DNA of 64,000 nucleotides from Ecdyonurus torrentis. Taxonomy: Eukaryota; Arthropoda; Insecta; Ephemeroptera; Heptageniidae. The translations under genes and the position numbers were made by a program. The notes under the pieces are model-generated. The model saw nothing but the letters and a program-made list of their open reading frames with translations, made no database searches and was not told the origin of the DNA. Where the stretch lies: positions 5,316,886-5,380,885 of the forward strand of contig OX439132.1 of the NCBI GenBank assembly GCA_949318235.1, given 5' to 3'. This document shows positions 26,761-40,104 of this stretch, in pieces (the first letter of the stretch is position 1; every line of letters begins with the position of its first letter).

Positions 26761-27425
26761 TATTTTTGCCAGTCATATCTCGAGATTTGTTTATAATAAA
26801 ACAATATTGCTATGTATTTTTATTTATTCATTAAATTAACATTACTGTACAACAAAGTTGCGTAAACATCAACATAGTTAGCTCAAGCTTATATTTTTCT
26901 CCGTGTTCAATACACGATTATTTATTATTTTTATATCATTTTCTTTATGCCGGTAAATGTACAAACAAGTAATATAAATTTAAAAATAAACTATAAATTC
27001 TTAGACGTACATAATTCTATAGAAATAACGCCACACCCGCATTTTGTTATATCATTAAAAACAAAGAACAATAACATTTAAGTAAAGAAATGTAACTATA
27101 AAGTTCTTTATTTTAATTATAAAACTAAAATAGAAAATAATAACTTTTCTTTATACATTTTATACATTACATGTATTTTATATAATTTTTATTTTTTTTT
27201 ATTATTTTTTTTGTGAAAAAAAAATATTAAAAATTAAAATAAGCACTTAAAGTTTATTATAATGTTTAATATGAAATATTTATTTTTTAATATTTAAACA
27301 GACGACGAGACATTTTATAATTTGTCTACATTAATAAAATATTATTTTTATGTAGAGTACTTAAATTAAATTATCTGATTCACAAGATAATGAGCAACAA
27401 TAAAAAAAAAAGAAAAAGAAAAAAA

Positions 27426-28020
27426 GAAAAGAAAAGAAAAGAAAAGAAAAGAAAAGAAAAGAAAAGAAAAGAAAAGAAAAGAAAAGAAAAGAAAAGAAAA
27501 GAAAAGAAAAGAAAAGAAAAGAAAAGAAAAGAAAAGAAAAGAAAAGAAAAGAAAAGAAAAGAAAAGAAAAGAAAAGAAAAGAAAAGAAAAGAAAAGAAAA
27601 GAAAAGAAAAGAAAAGAAAAGAAAAGAAAAGAAAAGAAAAGAAAAGAAAAGAAAAGAAAAGAAAAGAAAAGAAAAGAAAAGAAAAGAAAAGAAAAGAAAA
27701 GAAAAGAAAAGAAAAGAAAAGAAAAGAAAAGAAAAGAAAAGAAAAGAAAAGAAAAGAAAAGAAAAGAAAAGAAAAGAAAAGAAAAGAAAAGAAAAGAAAA
27801 GAAAAGAAAAGAAAAGAAAAGAAAAGAAAAGAAAAGAAAAGAAAAGAAAAGAAAAGAAAAGAAAAGAAAAGAAAAGAAAAGAAAAGAAAAGAAAAGAAAA
27901 GAAAAGAAAAGAAAAGAAAAGAAAAGAAAAGAAAAGAAAAGAAAAGAAAAGAAAAGAAAAGAAAAGAAAAGAAAAGAAAAGAAAAGAAAAGAAAAGAAAA
28001 GAAAAGAAAAGAAAAGAAAA
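27426..28020 (+). repeat. 595-bp perfect (GAAAA)119 array
   Basis: One hundred and nineteen uninterrupted five-base units are preceded by an impure A/AG lead-in (27400-27425). An open frame across it (27390-28205) translates as KKRKE repeats plus serine-leucine repeats and is not a gene. A perfect array of this size implies recent expansion. Confidence 0.95.
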
Positions 28021-28095
28021 AGATGAAAAAGAAGTTTAGTGTCAGATGGACTGCATTTACGTACTGCGCAAGTTGGAAATATTTGAGAAATAAAG

Positions 28096-28184
28096 TCTCT
28101 CTCTCTCTCTCTCGCTCTCTCTCTCTCGCTCTCTCTCTCTCGCTCTCTCTCTCTCTCGCTCTCTCTCTCTCGCTCTCTCGCTCT
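28096..28184 (+). repeat. Interrupted CT array with regular CGCT units
   Basis: CTCTCTCTCTCTC blocks are broken by CGCT at roughly 14-18-base steps, giving a higher-order unit. It lies 75 bp from the GAAAA array and is separated from it by unique sequence. Confidence 0.9.
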
Positions 28185-28464
28185 TGCTTATCTTTGCAAC
28201 TTTAATATTATTTAATATAATATAAAAAAACGTATGCCAAGCTTCCATTATTAATTACAAAGAACACGTTTTAATACAGTGTTTGTTTTTCTTATAAAAA
28301 TTAATTATTTTTATTATTTTACTTTCAAAGTCTTATGATAATGTCATTCATTTCACATGTCTCTGTTTCATTTTTTAAGTTATACTGTTGTAAGAACATA
28401 TAAATGAATTTTACATAGAGTAAGAAAATTTCAAATAAATTCAAAAATAATTCTTTTTTTACTT

Positions 28465-28509
<45 letters not shown>

Positions 28510-29244
28510 GAAGAGTATACCTTACGTTTGAGATCAAAAGAACGAAAAGATGCTCGTGCTCGTTGTGTTCACTAGTTCTTTTTCCTTGCTCAAAAGTTAT
28601 TTGCTTGTAAGTTGGATGAATTGTATCCAAGAAAAAAATTATATAAAAAAAGTGAATAAAAATATACGTACATATAAAAAATTCCATGTAGTGTACAATA
28701 TATTGAAAGTATGATTGTACTGAACAATTTATTTATTGAATGGAAGAATGAGAGGTTTAATATATCCAGATTTTCATTGTACAGTATTGTGCCATAAAAT
28801 ATGATTTCTTTCATTAAGTTTATTGTATCAGGTACGTCACCATGTAAATATTTATGTACTTATTTTTTAAATTAACTTTGAGATGTATGGTTTTAAATTT
28901 CAATCCCCCTTTGATTAAAAACTTCACATGGTGGTACTCTGTACTGTTTTTATTCAGAGTATTTGTTATTTGTGATTCTCTTGTCCCGCACCATTGCGGA
29001 AAAAGTCAGTCACATCTGACGATAACTTTTCTGATAAACTGATCATCATTAATAATTAATCCCCATATAGTCACTATCTTACAGCCATACACTACATGAA
29101 ACAACATTTTGCTTTTTAATAATTTAACACAATACGGGATTTCCAAAACAGATGACAATTTTTTAACAGAATTTATATGTGGCTCCACAAGATAATGTAA
29201 AAATACTGTAAAGTTTATGCTATTGGCGTGACAATTTCGGTTTC

Positions 29245-29330
29245 TGACGTCAGAAACAGACAAAAATTAGTATAAAAATATTGTGTGGGTTGCATAAATT
29301 GAAATTTCTGATCACTGCTACAGTTTAGTT
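29245..29330 (+). repeat. Partner copy of the repeat at 26662
   Basis: TTTCTGACGTCAGAAA at its start is a perfect 16-bp palindrome. The downstream GGTTGCATAAATTGAA block is shared with 26662-26760. Confidence 0.4.
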
Positions 29331-29653
29331 TTCAGACAAACTAATGTTTTAAGTCCCAGCAAGTGTTTTGTGATGTAAATGCTAATGTTTTCTTGTGGTC
29401 TATTCCTTCAAATATTGTCTGCATCGTATAGCCTGGGTATTATAGTGTATTATACATGTTTCTATACTTCTTCAAATATAAACAAAATTACTCAATGTAA
29501 ATTAAGTTTTCAACCAGAAGTTTCAAACATAAAAATTAAATTAAATTTGTTAAAAATCATACAAAAAATGAAATTAATTTTACGTTTAAAAAAATATACT
29601 TAAGTATATATACATTTATAACATTATTCAATACAGTACGTATACAGAATAAA

Positions 29654-29890
29654 TTAAATAAAATCTTCGTCTGCTTTAACTTTGAACTTAATGACGTCAA
29701 CGATGACAGTCACTTTTATGTGGTGGTTCGTCACGTTTCCGATGCAACTTATAACACTCTCGAACCACAGAAAGCTGTAGCAAGCTAGCAAGGTATCACG
29801 TTCTCTTTTAGTCGTTGCAACGAGCACATCAAGCGCGGTGACCCGCACACTAGATGTCGTAATTTGTCGCAGAGATTCTAGAGTATGCAA
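29654..29890 (-). other. G+C-richer open frame of 78 codons, coding status unknown
   Basis: This island is much richer in G+C and CpG than the flanks. Its minus strand is open for 78 codons from ATG to TAA, with varied residues starting MHTLESLRQITTSSVRVTAL. It contains TGACGTCA at 29692-29699. I recognise no domain, splice signal or homologue. It could be a real small exon, a decayed repeat or a regulatory island. Confidence 0.2.
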
Positions 29891-29902
29891 TACGTTAAAA
29901 AT

Positions 29903-30300
29903 CGATGTTGCGGCGGAAAATATGTGTATCTCGTTTTATTTCACTTGAAGCACAATGTGTAACTTTCTTGTGATGGAAAGCAAAATGTGTAACTTTTTTT
30001 ATATTATTATTTCTCACTGTAAGCAATATGTGTAAGTCGAGCTCCATTTACATTACATTCAGTAACGACTTACACATTTTGCTTCCCGGGAGAAAAAAAT
30101 GAGATACACCACATTTTGCTTCCCGGGACAAAAAAATGAGATACACATTTTGCTTTCCGGGAATAAAAATGAAATACACATTTTACTTCCCCGGGACAAA
30201 AAATGAGATACACATTTTGCTTCCCGGGACAAAAAGTGAGATACACATTTTGCTTCACGTGATAAAAAACGGGATACACATATTTTTCGCAACAACATCG
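29903..30300. mobile_element. Foldback element built from tandem CCCGGG-containing units
   Basis: The outer roughly 48 bases are inverted repeats: CGATGTTGCGGCGGAAAATA then TGTGTATCTCGTTTTATTTC on the left, and the complement of CGATGTTGTTGCGAAAAATA then TGTGTATCCCGTTTTTTATC on the right. From about 30064 to 30280 there are six units of about 33-40 bp with core ATACACATTTTGCTTCCCGG, and each core carries an intact or decayed CCCGGG. On the left (29925-30035) three degenerate units run the other way. The minus-strand frame through the array reads as repeated CVSHFLSREAK and is a by-product of the repeat. Confidence 0.7.
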
Positions 30301-30578
30301 AAATGTAATTTGAATTGACTTTAAATTCAACTTCTTTTTTTTTTACGTCACTTTTTTTCCCTGTATAAAATCTCTATGACACACTGAATTAACAGGTAAG
30401 AGAAAATTATCGGTATATGGAATATACTAATACAGTAATCGTAATAAATGACAAAAAAAAATTACCACAGCTGCATGTTGTGTAAGTTTAATTGAATTTA
30501 ATTCTGTGACTAGTTACTGTATTTGAATTGCTACATCAAATTAAATAGAACACGGGCAAAAATAAATAAACAATTATT

Positions 30579-30763
30579 ATGCTAGCTCATTTTAAGTAAC
30601 TTTTTTTTTTCAATGCAGAATGATTTATACTATATTTCATAAAAATGGTAAGTAGCATAAACATTATGGTGTACAACATAATTATGTTGTTCTAATTTAG
30701 CAAAATTTATGGTATAATGAAATAAATGCAGCATAAATTACGTAAATTTTTCTTTTCGTGTAC
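30579..30763 (-). mobile_element. ACGTAA-ended MITE family, copy 4
   Basis: On the minus strand it starts TACACGAAAAGAAAAATTTA then CGTAATTTATGCTGCATTT, and it ends AAAATGAGCTAGCATAATAA. Both ends match the other copies, so this is a full-length member. Confidence 0.6.
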
Positions 30764-31010
30764 TTGAAGTTAATATTATACACAATGAGTGATATTTAGA
30801 GTGGTATTTTTGACCACTCAGATTGTGAAATGACATTATAAATAGTGTTCATATGGCTACAATAACATCTGCAGAGATTATACAATATAAAAGACAACTT
30901 CAATATTGATCGAGGTTACTATACCAGATATAATTATTAGAGACGGGATTTTAGGTGATAAATGCGATTGCACGTTTCTTAGTTAATCTTTTTGCCCTAC
31001 AGTCCATTGA

Positions 31011-31128
<118 letters not shown>

Positions 31129-31425
31129 TATTTTTTTTAAAGCTACAAGTAGAAATAAAATTTTGAGGAAAACTCACAGTAGGTTGTGGTGAACCGTCAT
31201 TTGTTACATAACAAAACAATCTCTAAAATAACAATATTACAATATTATTTATTTTTGTTTACATTGGAAGTTAGCTAAACTTTTTTTATATAGTAACAGT
31301 CATTTTTAATATTTTATTTAGTACTATTTTTATTTATTTATTATTTTGTAAAAAAGTGCTGAAAGGAATCTTTTATACTATATAAACTTTATATTTGCGC
31401 AAAACTGGTTGCCTATGGTGACAGG

Positions 31426-31473
<48 letters not shown>

Positions 31474-31709
31474 TTATTTATTTAGTATTTTTGTGAAGTA
31501 TGCGTAAAACATGGAATTTTTTCGTACTGAAATTGCAAGGTTTTTGAGTGTTGTCAATTTAACAAAATTTATTTCTTGTTTTTCCTTTTTTTATACATAC
31601 GACTCTTTCAAGTACTAAAAACAGATCTACAAAAAATTTCTTCATGGTTGTGACTACTCTAAAATTCTCTGTATTTTGTGATGTTTGGATGTTAAATTGC
31701 AAGTCTGAC

Positions 31710-31740
31710 TTGGCAGGCAGGCAGGCAGGCAGGAAGGCAG
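31710..31740 (+). repeat. (GGCA)n tetranucleotide repeat
   Basis: About six GGCA units with one GGAA variant. It is unusual for this window in being G+C-rich. Confidence 0.9.
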
Positions 31741-34380
31741 TCCCTCGCGGTCACTACGTTTACTTGAAAGGTATACGAACGTACAAGTTTCGTTCAGTTA
31801 AAGATTCTGTATTGAGCGAGCTAAAAACCTACTGACTTTATATTTATATAGGTATGTAACGTGTTAGATAGCCTATACTCTGTATATAATTGTAGGTCAA
31901 CGGGATATCAAGAGATTAAAACGGAAGAATAATACGAGGGGTGAAAGACAAAGAGGGATTTGGAGAGTGTTGAGAAGAAGAAAAATATTTTATTGTATGT
32001 GAGGAAAATATAAAATAAGAGTTGGGAGAGAGAAAAAGAGAGAGAGAGATCTAAAGTAAAAATATAAAGTTGCAGCATCATTATTGTTACAATATAATAG
32101 GAAATGGATGATAAAGACATAGTACTACTGCTAAACGTAAATAAATCTGCCAATCAAAAATGATATCAAATAACGAAGTTAATATAAAAAATTACAGATA
32201 TTGTTGGGAGAAAAGTATTGGGTCAATAAAGAGAGGGAAATATCATGTATAAAATAAAGCTTTTTTTTTTTTTTCACATATATTAAAATTTGTTACACTA
32301 CTTGTTTATATAGAAGTCTAACTATCAGTATTTTTCAAACGGTTATTATTTTATTTGAATAGACAACAACACTTAATTTTTATTAGTAAAAGTTTTATCC
32401 ATTATATGAAATTTATTATTATGTTCTCTACGTTAAGTATTTTCAATTTTAGATTCACAAATTTATAATACACATCTTTATCGTTGATACTTTTTCCTGT
32501 CTCAAGAACAAATTCTATTCTATACCTGCAAGCATTGAAAGCCTAATTTTTTCTTCCATTTGGCATATAAATATCAAAATAATAATGTATTTTATTAATT
32601 ATTAATTTTGCTTAAAATTTCAAGAGTAATGTTGCTTATTAAAGTTGTTTATTATTATTTTTTATAACTTGACCAATAAATATTTAATGTAATCTATTTT
32701 TTTGTTTTAAAACTTTTCACATAAACTCAACATAACGAACGTTTGCTTTTCAAATAATTTCTTTGTGCTTAAAAAAAATAGTGGAAAATATTCCAGCATA
32801 AAAAGGAATAGTCATATTTAATTAAAAACGTAATAAAAAATTTACGCACTATTACTTAACATACGTTGCATTATTAAAGTGTGCTTTAAAAAATGAATAA
32901 CTGAAAAGAATATATTTTAATCAAAAGTAAAACTTTATATTTTAGTTCATTGGAAAATGAAATTAAATTATAAATTACATTACATAAAATCATCATATTG
33001 TGAAATAGAATCCTTCATTTTACTAGGTCAAGTAATACTTAGCCTCAGCAGTACCTTGCTTACCTCTACTATTTTAATATAGTAATAAATTTATTATAAC
33101 TCAAAATAGAGCTACTTATTTGTGATAAAATAAAGTTACATAAGTGCGTTATATATATTTACTAATTAAAAAGTAATTTAACAAAATTTGAAAGTTTTAA
33201 TAGAGTTTTCTCTCAAATAATTTTCTGACCTTTTATGAAATAATAATGATTCCTATGAAGGCAAAGTTAAAAGCCTTAATGTACAGGATTTTGTGGTGTA
33301 TGCAATTTTAAGAGACATTTTCATTATGTGTGTTTCCAATAGAAATTCTCTCTTGCTTCCAAGAGCTTTCGTTTACATACCTATACAATACAGTATAATG
33401 TGTTACTAAAACTTTTATATAACAAAAATCAATTGGAAGAGTCTTTTTTTACTCCAGTGACAATATTAAGCGTACTTTTATAACTTTCTTTAGATGTATA
33501 AATGAGTTTAAAACATGCCATGTTAAAAGAATACAGTGGGATACAAATTAAGTACTTTTACACAAATGTTATTGAAATACATCATTATATTTTAATTTTC
33601 TATAAGAATAGTACAGGATTTCTACGTGGGTTGATTCAAGAACAATTGAAATTTAAAATTCATGTTAGGATAATCATTTATTTGATCGCAAAACGCTGGA
33701 CATTAGACACGTGCGGAAACTATTTTACGGTGAGGGGTCTGATCAGAAATTTAATCGTGAACAAGATTTGACTTTTAGCACAATGGTAATATAGACTAGT
33801 TGCAATAAACTTCAAAGTTATACCAACCTTGATCGAAATAGGAGATCAAGAGATATGGGACTTCTGACCTTTCACCTTAATGCGAGTTGATTATCTATAT
33901 TTGTTCATGGTACTTAAGCAGCATTAGTAATTAACAGGTACAGCCAGGTACTTACTGTAAATAATTGCACAGTGCACAATTGTAATTTTATGCTAATTAT
34001 TGTCTAAATAATCTAATTGATCATTTCAAATATTTATAATATGTACCTTTTTCATGTAAAAACTGTACATACATCCCTTTTATTTTGGCAACATTATGAA
34101 ACTAGTAAGACTAAACATTATTAACTAAGAATGCTTAAGTCTTAATCAATGACAGTTTGAGAGAGAGAGAGAGAGTTTCCATTAAATTGTATTTTTTTTA
34201 AAAATGTGTCCAACTGGTTGCCTAAACTACAGGATACTTTAATAATTTCTGTTATCAAGTACAATGAAAATAATAATATGTAGATAAATTTTTATTTTAC
34301 TTCATGAATGGAGAAAAATGTACTTTTTAATGAACATAGAGTAGAATGGAGGGAGAGAAAGAAGGGAGAGAATGAGGGGT

Positions 34381-34382
<2 letters not shown>

Positions 34383-34451
<69 letters not shown>
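34383..34451 (+). repeat. (GA)n microsatellite, 69 bp
   Basis: A degenerate GGGAGAGAAAGAAGGGAGAG lead-in runs from 34350. Confidence 0.95.
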
Positions 34452-34455
<4 letters not shown>

Positions 34456-35428
34456 CACGGGTAACAGTCCTTACGGTATAGAAAGAACGGTCAAACTTAA
34501 AGCTCAGTTATGCATAAAAGCTAAGTTTGAAAGTTAACTTTTACATGCATGTAATTCAAAGGTATAAAGTATAACTAAAGTAGTATAAGGTATAAAGTTA
34601 ACTTACAAAATTCACTAAAATATGATTATCTTCACTTTATGATGATTTTTTTTATTACGTTAAATATTGATTTTTACCAAGCATGATTGATTGATTTATA
34701 ATGTTATGAGCAGAAATAAGGAAAAGTGGAAAAGTTAGGCAGATTAAAGTTTAGTATACATTCCACATGTTCTATTATATGACTTTTAATTGCTTTCGTT
34801 CTCATCATTATAGCAATCAAGTTACAAAAAAAAAGCATATTTTAAATAAATTATACGATCACAGGAAAACCAAACTTTCATTTTTACCCTTTATGTTTAG
34901 TCTCACAAGTTAAAAAAATATATATATACAGTATGTAACAAAATAGATTATTTACTAAAAATATTGATTAAATTAAAATAATAATGATAATATTTTTTAA
35001 AAAAAATGCGAATATAAATTTGATATCCCTTTGTTCATTTTATTTCGTTTGTAAATATTAGTTTTTTTTTTAACTGTGTGCCCACACACACACAAGAAGA
35101 AGAATGAAAAAATAAAATGAATATTGGAAAAAATATATAACCTCACGTTGAATGTAAATATGAGGAAGTAAAATTTTACTACTCTAGTGTTAAGGGAAAT
35201 AGAGAAAAATATGAAAGTAGAGGATTGAAATTGCAACCTTTCTCAAGAGAATTGTGAAAACTTGAATTATTCAGGTATATATCGCATGTGTTGTAAATTG
35301 CAAAGCTGAGACGAGAAAATAGATATACAAAAAAATTTACATTTTATTCTTAGGATTAAGATACATATTGGGTATTATGAGAAGTAAGCATAAATTTACT
35401 GTTTTATTATATTGTTGATATACTTATA

Positions 35429-35443
35429 TGTGTGTGTGTGGGA

Positions 35444-35531
<88 letters not shown>
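35429..35531 (+). repeat. Compound (TG)n(GA)n microsatellite
   Basis: A short TG run passes directly into about 88 bp of GA with one GACA interruption. Confidence 0.95.
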
Positions 35532-35534
<3 letters not shown>

Positions 35535-35963
35535 CTTTCAACGTGTTTTTTTAGACTTTTTTTTAATATAATTGGAAAGTTTCTGAATGAAATAATCTTG
35601 AAATTATATTTTTAATTTATAAAATTACTTTAAAAAGTTTTTAAATGAAGCAAATAACATTTTAATGTTTCTAAGAAATGACTTACTTTCAAATAATTGT
35701 CATATATATAATTACTTACAATTAAAATTAATATAATATGTAAAAAAATACCATGAATGCATTGTTACATTTAAATATATAAATAAAATGTACAATTTAA
35801 TAATAACGAGTAATAAATTATATTAATGTGTAAATATTAACTTTAATGAAAATTGCATTTTATTATTACTGACTGAAATACGAGTAGGTGTGATAAATTT
35901 TATAGAATGGTGCATTTAGTAAGGTACTACTGGGTAGGTATGTCATTTGACAGTAGGGAGTCA

Positions 35964-35967
<4 letters not shown>

Positions 35968-36025
<58 letters not shown>

Positions 36026-36086
36026 GTGTACGAGAGAAGTTGGTATTGATCGAGAGAGAGAGAGAGAGAGAGAGAGAACAAACTCA
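35968..36086 (+). repeat. Paired GA arrays followed by a CT stub
   Basis: GA arrays lie at 35969-36020 and 36051-36076, and then TCACTCTCTCTT follows. GA next to CT could pair as a hairpin. Confidence 0.9.
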
Positions 36087-36709
36087 CTCTCTCTTGTGCT
36101 TGCTTGCCCTCACAAAAATACGCCCCCGCTTGGCTAACATTGCACAGTAGGCCAGTAGAAGCATCCTCATTTTCTTTCCACCCTTTTTTTTACATAAACA
36201 TATTAAAGTATAAAAATCATATGTGTAAAATTTATTCAGAAAAAAAAAATTACGTTGTTTTTCTTTATATGCCATCATTGTATTTTTTTTATTTATTTTT
36301 TTTTTCATACCGTATACAGCTTTACTTTTGAAAATCTTTATAATCTTCTTATAACGAGACGAAAGAGAAAGGGACAAAAATAAAGACAAAATATGTACAA
36401 AATATTTTACGCAATTTTCTAAAGAAGATTTAAGGGTTATAATATTCTTCTTTTCAATGTAATACACACACACACATAAATATGATAAGCTTCAATATTA
36501 TATATATATATATATATATATATCCAATAGATTTATTTTTTGTTATGTAAGGGTTTAAGAAAACGTGATGTAGGGCATTATGTGGGCGTGGCTTTTTGAT
36601 TTGAAATGTCAGGAAGATAGTTTATACTATGGCTTTGATTTCTGTCTCCGACAAACGTTATATAAAGAACTGAAAGATCCTCATTAACCGTACATTGCTA
36701 CTGGCGTAA

Positions 36710-36714
<5 letters not shown>

Positions 36715-36760
<46 letters not shown>
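36715..36760 (+). repeat. (GA)n microsatellite, 46 bp
   Basis: It follows a slightly G+C-richer stretch (36570-36710) holding TTATATAAAG, in which no gene was recognised. A short AT array is at 36499-36523. Confidence 0.9.
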
Positions 36761-37599
36761 GACAAAAAACAACTTGATTTTCACACTCAAGTATTGAATG
36801 AGTTCAATCAGACATTGAGTCAGCAAAATGTCCTCCAACTTCGACTAAAACTTGTCCAGTTTGACAAGAAACAGTGCAAGTTAATACAGTTTATTTTTCT
36901 GTGATTTTAATTGTCACATGTGATAAAAATATCATCTTATTCTGAATGAAATTTGTTTTGCATCGAGAGAACAGATATCATCCTACTATACATTAGATTA
37001 CCAATTTTGTATTACACTATTGTTCTATAAATATCGGTGCACCACCTGAATAGAAAGATTAATCTTCCTACTCTCAACGTAGCCGCCGCTTTGACCTTGT
37101 TTGAACCTTAAGTTCTTATTGTTATAACCTTTTTTTTTTTTTTTTTTTTTTTTAGTGCACTTTTTATACGGTGATACGTAAGAGCTCAATTTTCAAGCAA
37201 TTACAAATAAATAATGGGCGTTTCCTTTTTGTGTTGTAACTAGTGTTGTAACACGTGTAAATATGTGTGTTTTATTTGTGTTGTAACTGTTCAATCGTTC
37301 TTTCGTAACAAAACTAAATTCTAAGTAAAAAATTAATACAATTTTGGTATTTCATATTATGAACGCAGTACGTGGAAAGCTTAATTTGTTTATTTTAGTC
37401 AAGTAAATACTGTTTGATGGGTAAAAAAAATTGGTAAATATGAACAACATAATATAACTGATTTACGATAAAAATGTTAAAAGAGGTGGAAAATTAATTA
37501 TTTAACGTGTGTGTTTTTTCGTGAAATTTAAAAAGTATATGGACAACAAAATGAAACTAACGTATAAAAAAGTAAACATTATTTTGTGTAAAATAAACT

Positions 37600-37602
37600 G
37601 TA

Positions 37603-37652
<50 letters not shown>
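37600..37652 (+). repeat. (GA)n microsatellite, 53 bp
   Basis: One GAAAGA interruption near the left end. Confidence 0.9.
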
Positions 37653-37654
<2 letters not shown>

Positions 37655-39011
37655 ATCAAATTGAAGATCATTTAAAAAAAATCACGATAAAAAATAATTT
37701 ATAAAACATGACGAAAACAAAGGTTTTCTCGGATAATAATACTATGGTTAAAAATGAAATTGGAGGGATTTCTATCCAATTTGTTAAAGTTTGTTGGTTT
37801 TTTCCTTCATAAAGTAGGTGCAGTATATTTAATAGCATAAATTTCATCTTATGTATTTATACACATTTTTAAATTAATAAAATAGCATTAAAAAATACAT
37901 AATATAATAAAGCCTAAATATGTTTTAGTGACAATACTGTTTACATAAATTGTCAAATTGATGCATTACATTCTAAAAGAAGAATATAAATCTTTCTTGT
38001 GTGAAGAATATTACATTATAATACAATTGAAATGAATAAAACATTAGATTAGTTTTGTTCTAGAAAAACCATCTTATCAGAATAAATAAGTAAGTTAATA
38101 ATAAATTTCTTTTTGTAGTATAAATCAAGTTATATATAATTTCATTCATATTTTATATTCTTTTTTTTTTTTTTTTTTTTTTTTTATATCAACATTTGAA
38201 TTGTAATGATTGCTTATAATATTAAATAGACATTCTTATCATACTACACATGAATTTTATTGTCAATTCAACAGATTCAGTCTCTAAAAAAACATGAATA
38301 AAATTGAATATATAATGAAATACTACAAGAAAAAAATATTTAAATTATATAAAATTTATTTTTAATAAATAAAATTAAAATTGGTAATGCTGTGTAGTCA
38401 TGTCTTAAGCGATGCAATGTTTTGAATCTACAATAAGTTTTATTGCAAGCAATCTCCATTTAAAGATATTAAACTTCCTTATAATCGAATTTAGTACAGA
38501 AATTGCTCCGAGTGAACAAACCTTTCCTGGGTCTTAATCACTACACGTAACAAAATATCACCTTAATCCAAGTGTAGATCATTTTTCGTCGGATAGTTTC
38601 TAGGATGATACTAATGTAGGGCAGTTGTCTCAAACTCTCCCTTATAGTGAAAACCAATTTCGTGCGTCTTTTCATCCGAGCGCCAAAATCTACTTCCGGT
38701 AGAAATAAGAATTCCATCATCAAAACTCTCGAAAAGCAGAAATGAAGAATTAATATTTTGCAAATGAGACACGAAATTCGGTTTCGCTAACTTAAATTAT
38801 CTAAAGTTAAATAGTATAATATATAACAATATACAGATCAAATGTGAAAGACACCGTGATGTCTTCAAAAGGAAATTTTCATTAAAAAATTGAATGCTTT
38901 ACTTAAAATAACTTAAGCAATTGTGTGATTAATAAAATCATGAAATATTAAGTTTAATTTTTTTTTTTATCAAAGCTCTAGTCGTATTAAGGTTATGAAT
39001 TGTTTCCCTTG

Positions 39012-39160
39012 ATACATGAAAAGAATAAACTACGTAATTTATGCTTAGTATCAAATATGGAAAATATTAAATTGTTATGTTGTATAACATAATATTTATA
39101 CAATATAACATAGTAATTATGCAGTATAGCATAATCATTATGTATTTATTATCTGTGCGT
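39012..39160 (+). mobile_element. ACGTAA-ended MITE family, copy 5 (right end unclear)
   Basis: It starts ATACATGAAAAGAATAAACT then ACGTAATTTATGCTTAG, followed by TTATGTTGTATAACATAA and GCAGTATAGCATAATCATTA words. The TGCTGAAA right end is not recognisable. Confidence 0.5.
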
Positions 39161-39970
39161 ACATTAAGACGTTAGGGATTATTTGTTCATTTTCCCCCTG
39201 ATTTTCTATGTTTGACAATATATAAATTGTATATTACCTATAATTGAGATAGTTTCCAATATTAGTTGATAAATCATTTTATTTTGAACCACTTGAGAAT
39301 AAGACGTACAAAAGCCATTATAGAAGTTTTGTTTTTCTTTTGTACCTATACATTACGTGAATCAACATTAACATTTATCTCTCTTTCTTTTCTTTGGCGT
39401 TTACTTAGGTTTTATCCCTAGAGAGACAACATCACTTTAAAAACATTACATTGATCTTAAAACTAGATCAACAGATACACCTACCAACTGACATGAGACA
39501 CACACACACAAAAAAGAACCTTTTATATTTTTAACTCAAACCTATTTATACACGCGAATGTTATGAAAAGTAAAACACATGTCTAAGAATATTTATATTC
39601 TCATGATTTGAGGACACGATATCTAAAATACACTTCCTTCTTATATATTTTTTTTTCCTTATACTGTCTTTTCACATGTTCATGAAATGTAAAGATCATG
39701 TAAAAGAAAGTCAGGCAAAGTAAGTGAAAAGTTGATATGTAAACCGTATATTTTTTTAGGATTTCTTGTCTTTCCTTTCTTTTTTTTTCTTCTTCTTCTT
39801 TTATACACTTCTCTATCTAACAGATAAGAGATGTATACAAATTTAGTTTATTTTAAAAGCAAAATATTTTATACTTGTTCTTTCATTGGTGCATAAAAAA
39901 ATAAGATACCATATTATAAGTTTGAAGTTAGCAAAAATCGTACTTCGCAAAAATTCGCAATGTTTTTATT

Positions 39971-39973
<3 letters not shown>

Positions 39974-40011
<38 letters not shown>
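39974..40011 (+). repeat. (CT)n microsatellite, 38 bp
   Basis: It lies just upstream of the sixth ACGTAA-family MITE copy. Confidence 0.9.
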
Positions 40012-40013
<2 letters not shown>

Positions 40014-40104
40014 TTTTGAAGGCTAAATTATAAATCTTATTTTCAAACACATACAAAAAATACCTTTCGTCATAAAAAATTATACATGGCAAACTAAAAG
40101 AAAT

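Larger units (their letters stand above)
31470..38990. other. Non-coding A+T-rich DNA dominated by microsatellites
   Basis: Apart from the listed arrays I see no element boundary. Mildly richer patches at 33690-33760, 33810-33880 and 38540-38700 have no recognisable product. Confidence 0.5.

Noticed and set aside
27426..28020. CRISPR-like array
   Set aside because: The units are contiguous five-base repeats with no spacers, and the genome is eukaryotic.
27390..28205. 271-codon open frame of KKRKE and serine-leucine repeats
   Set aside because: It is the translation of the GAAAA and CT arrays and has no independent coding signal.
30059..30330. Minus-strand frames with repeated CVSHFLSREAK
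   Set aside because: The periodicity follows the tandem DNA repeat of the foldback element, and two overlapping frames are equally open.
33810..33880. Relic of the 2.57-kb palindrome (CAAGAGATAT then GACCTTTCACCTTA)
   Set aside because: Only short words match an arm segment, which is too little to separate from chance.
36655..36690. TATA-box and initiator pair near TTATATAAAG
   Set aside because: The spacing to the nearest CA-type initiator is too short, and no transcript-like sequence follows.
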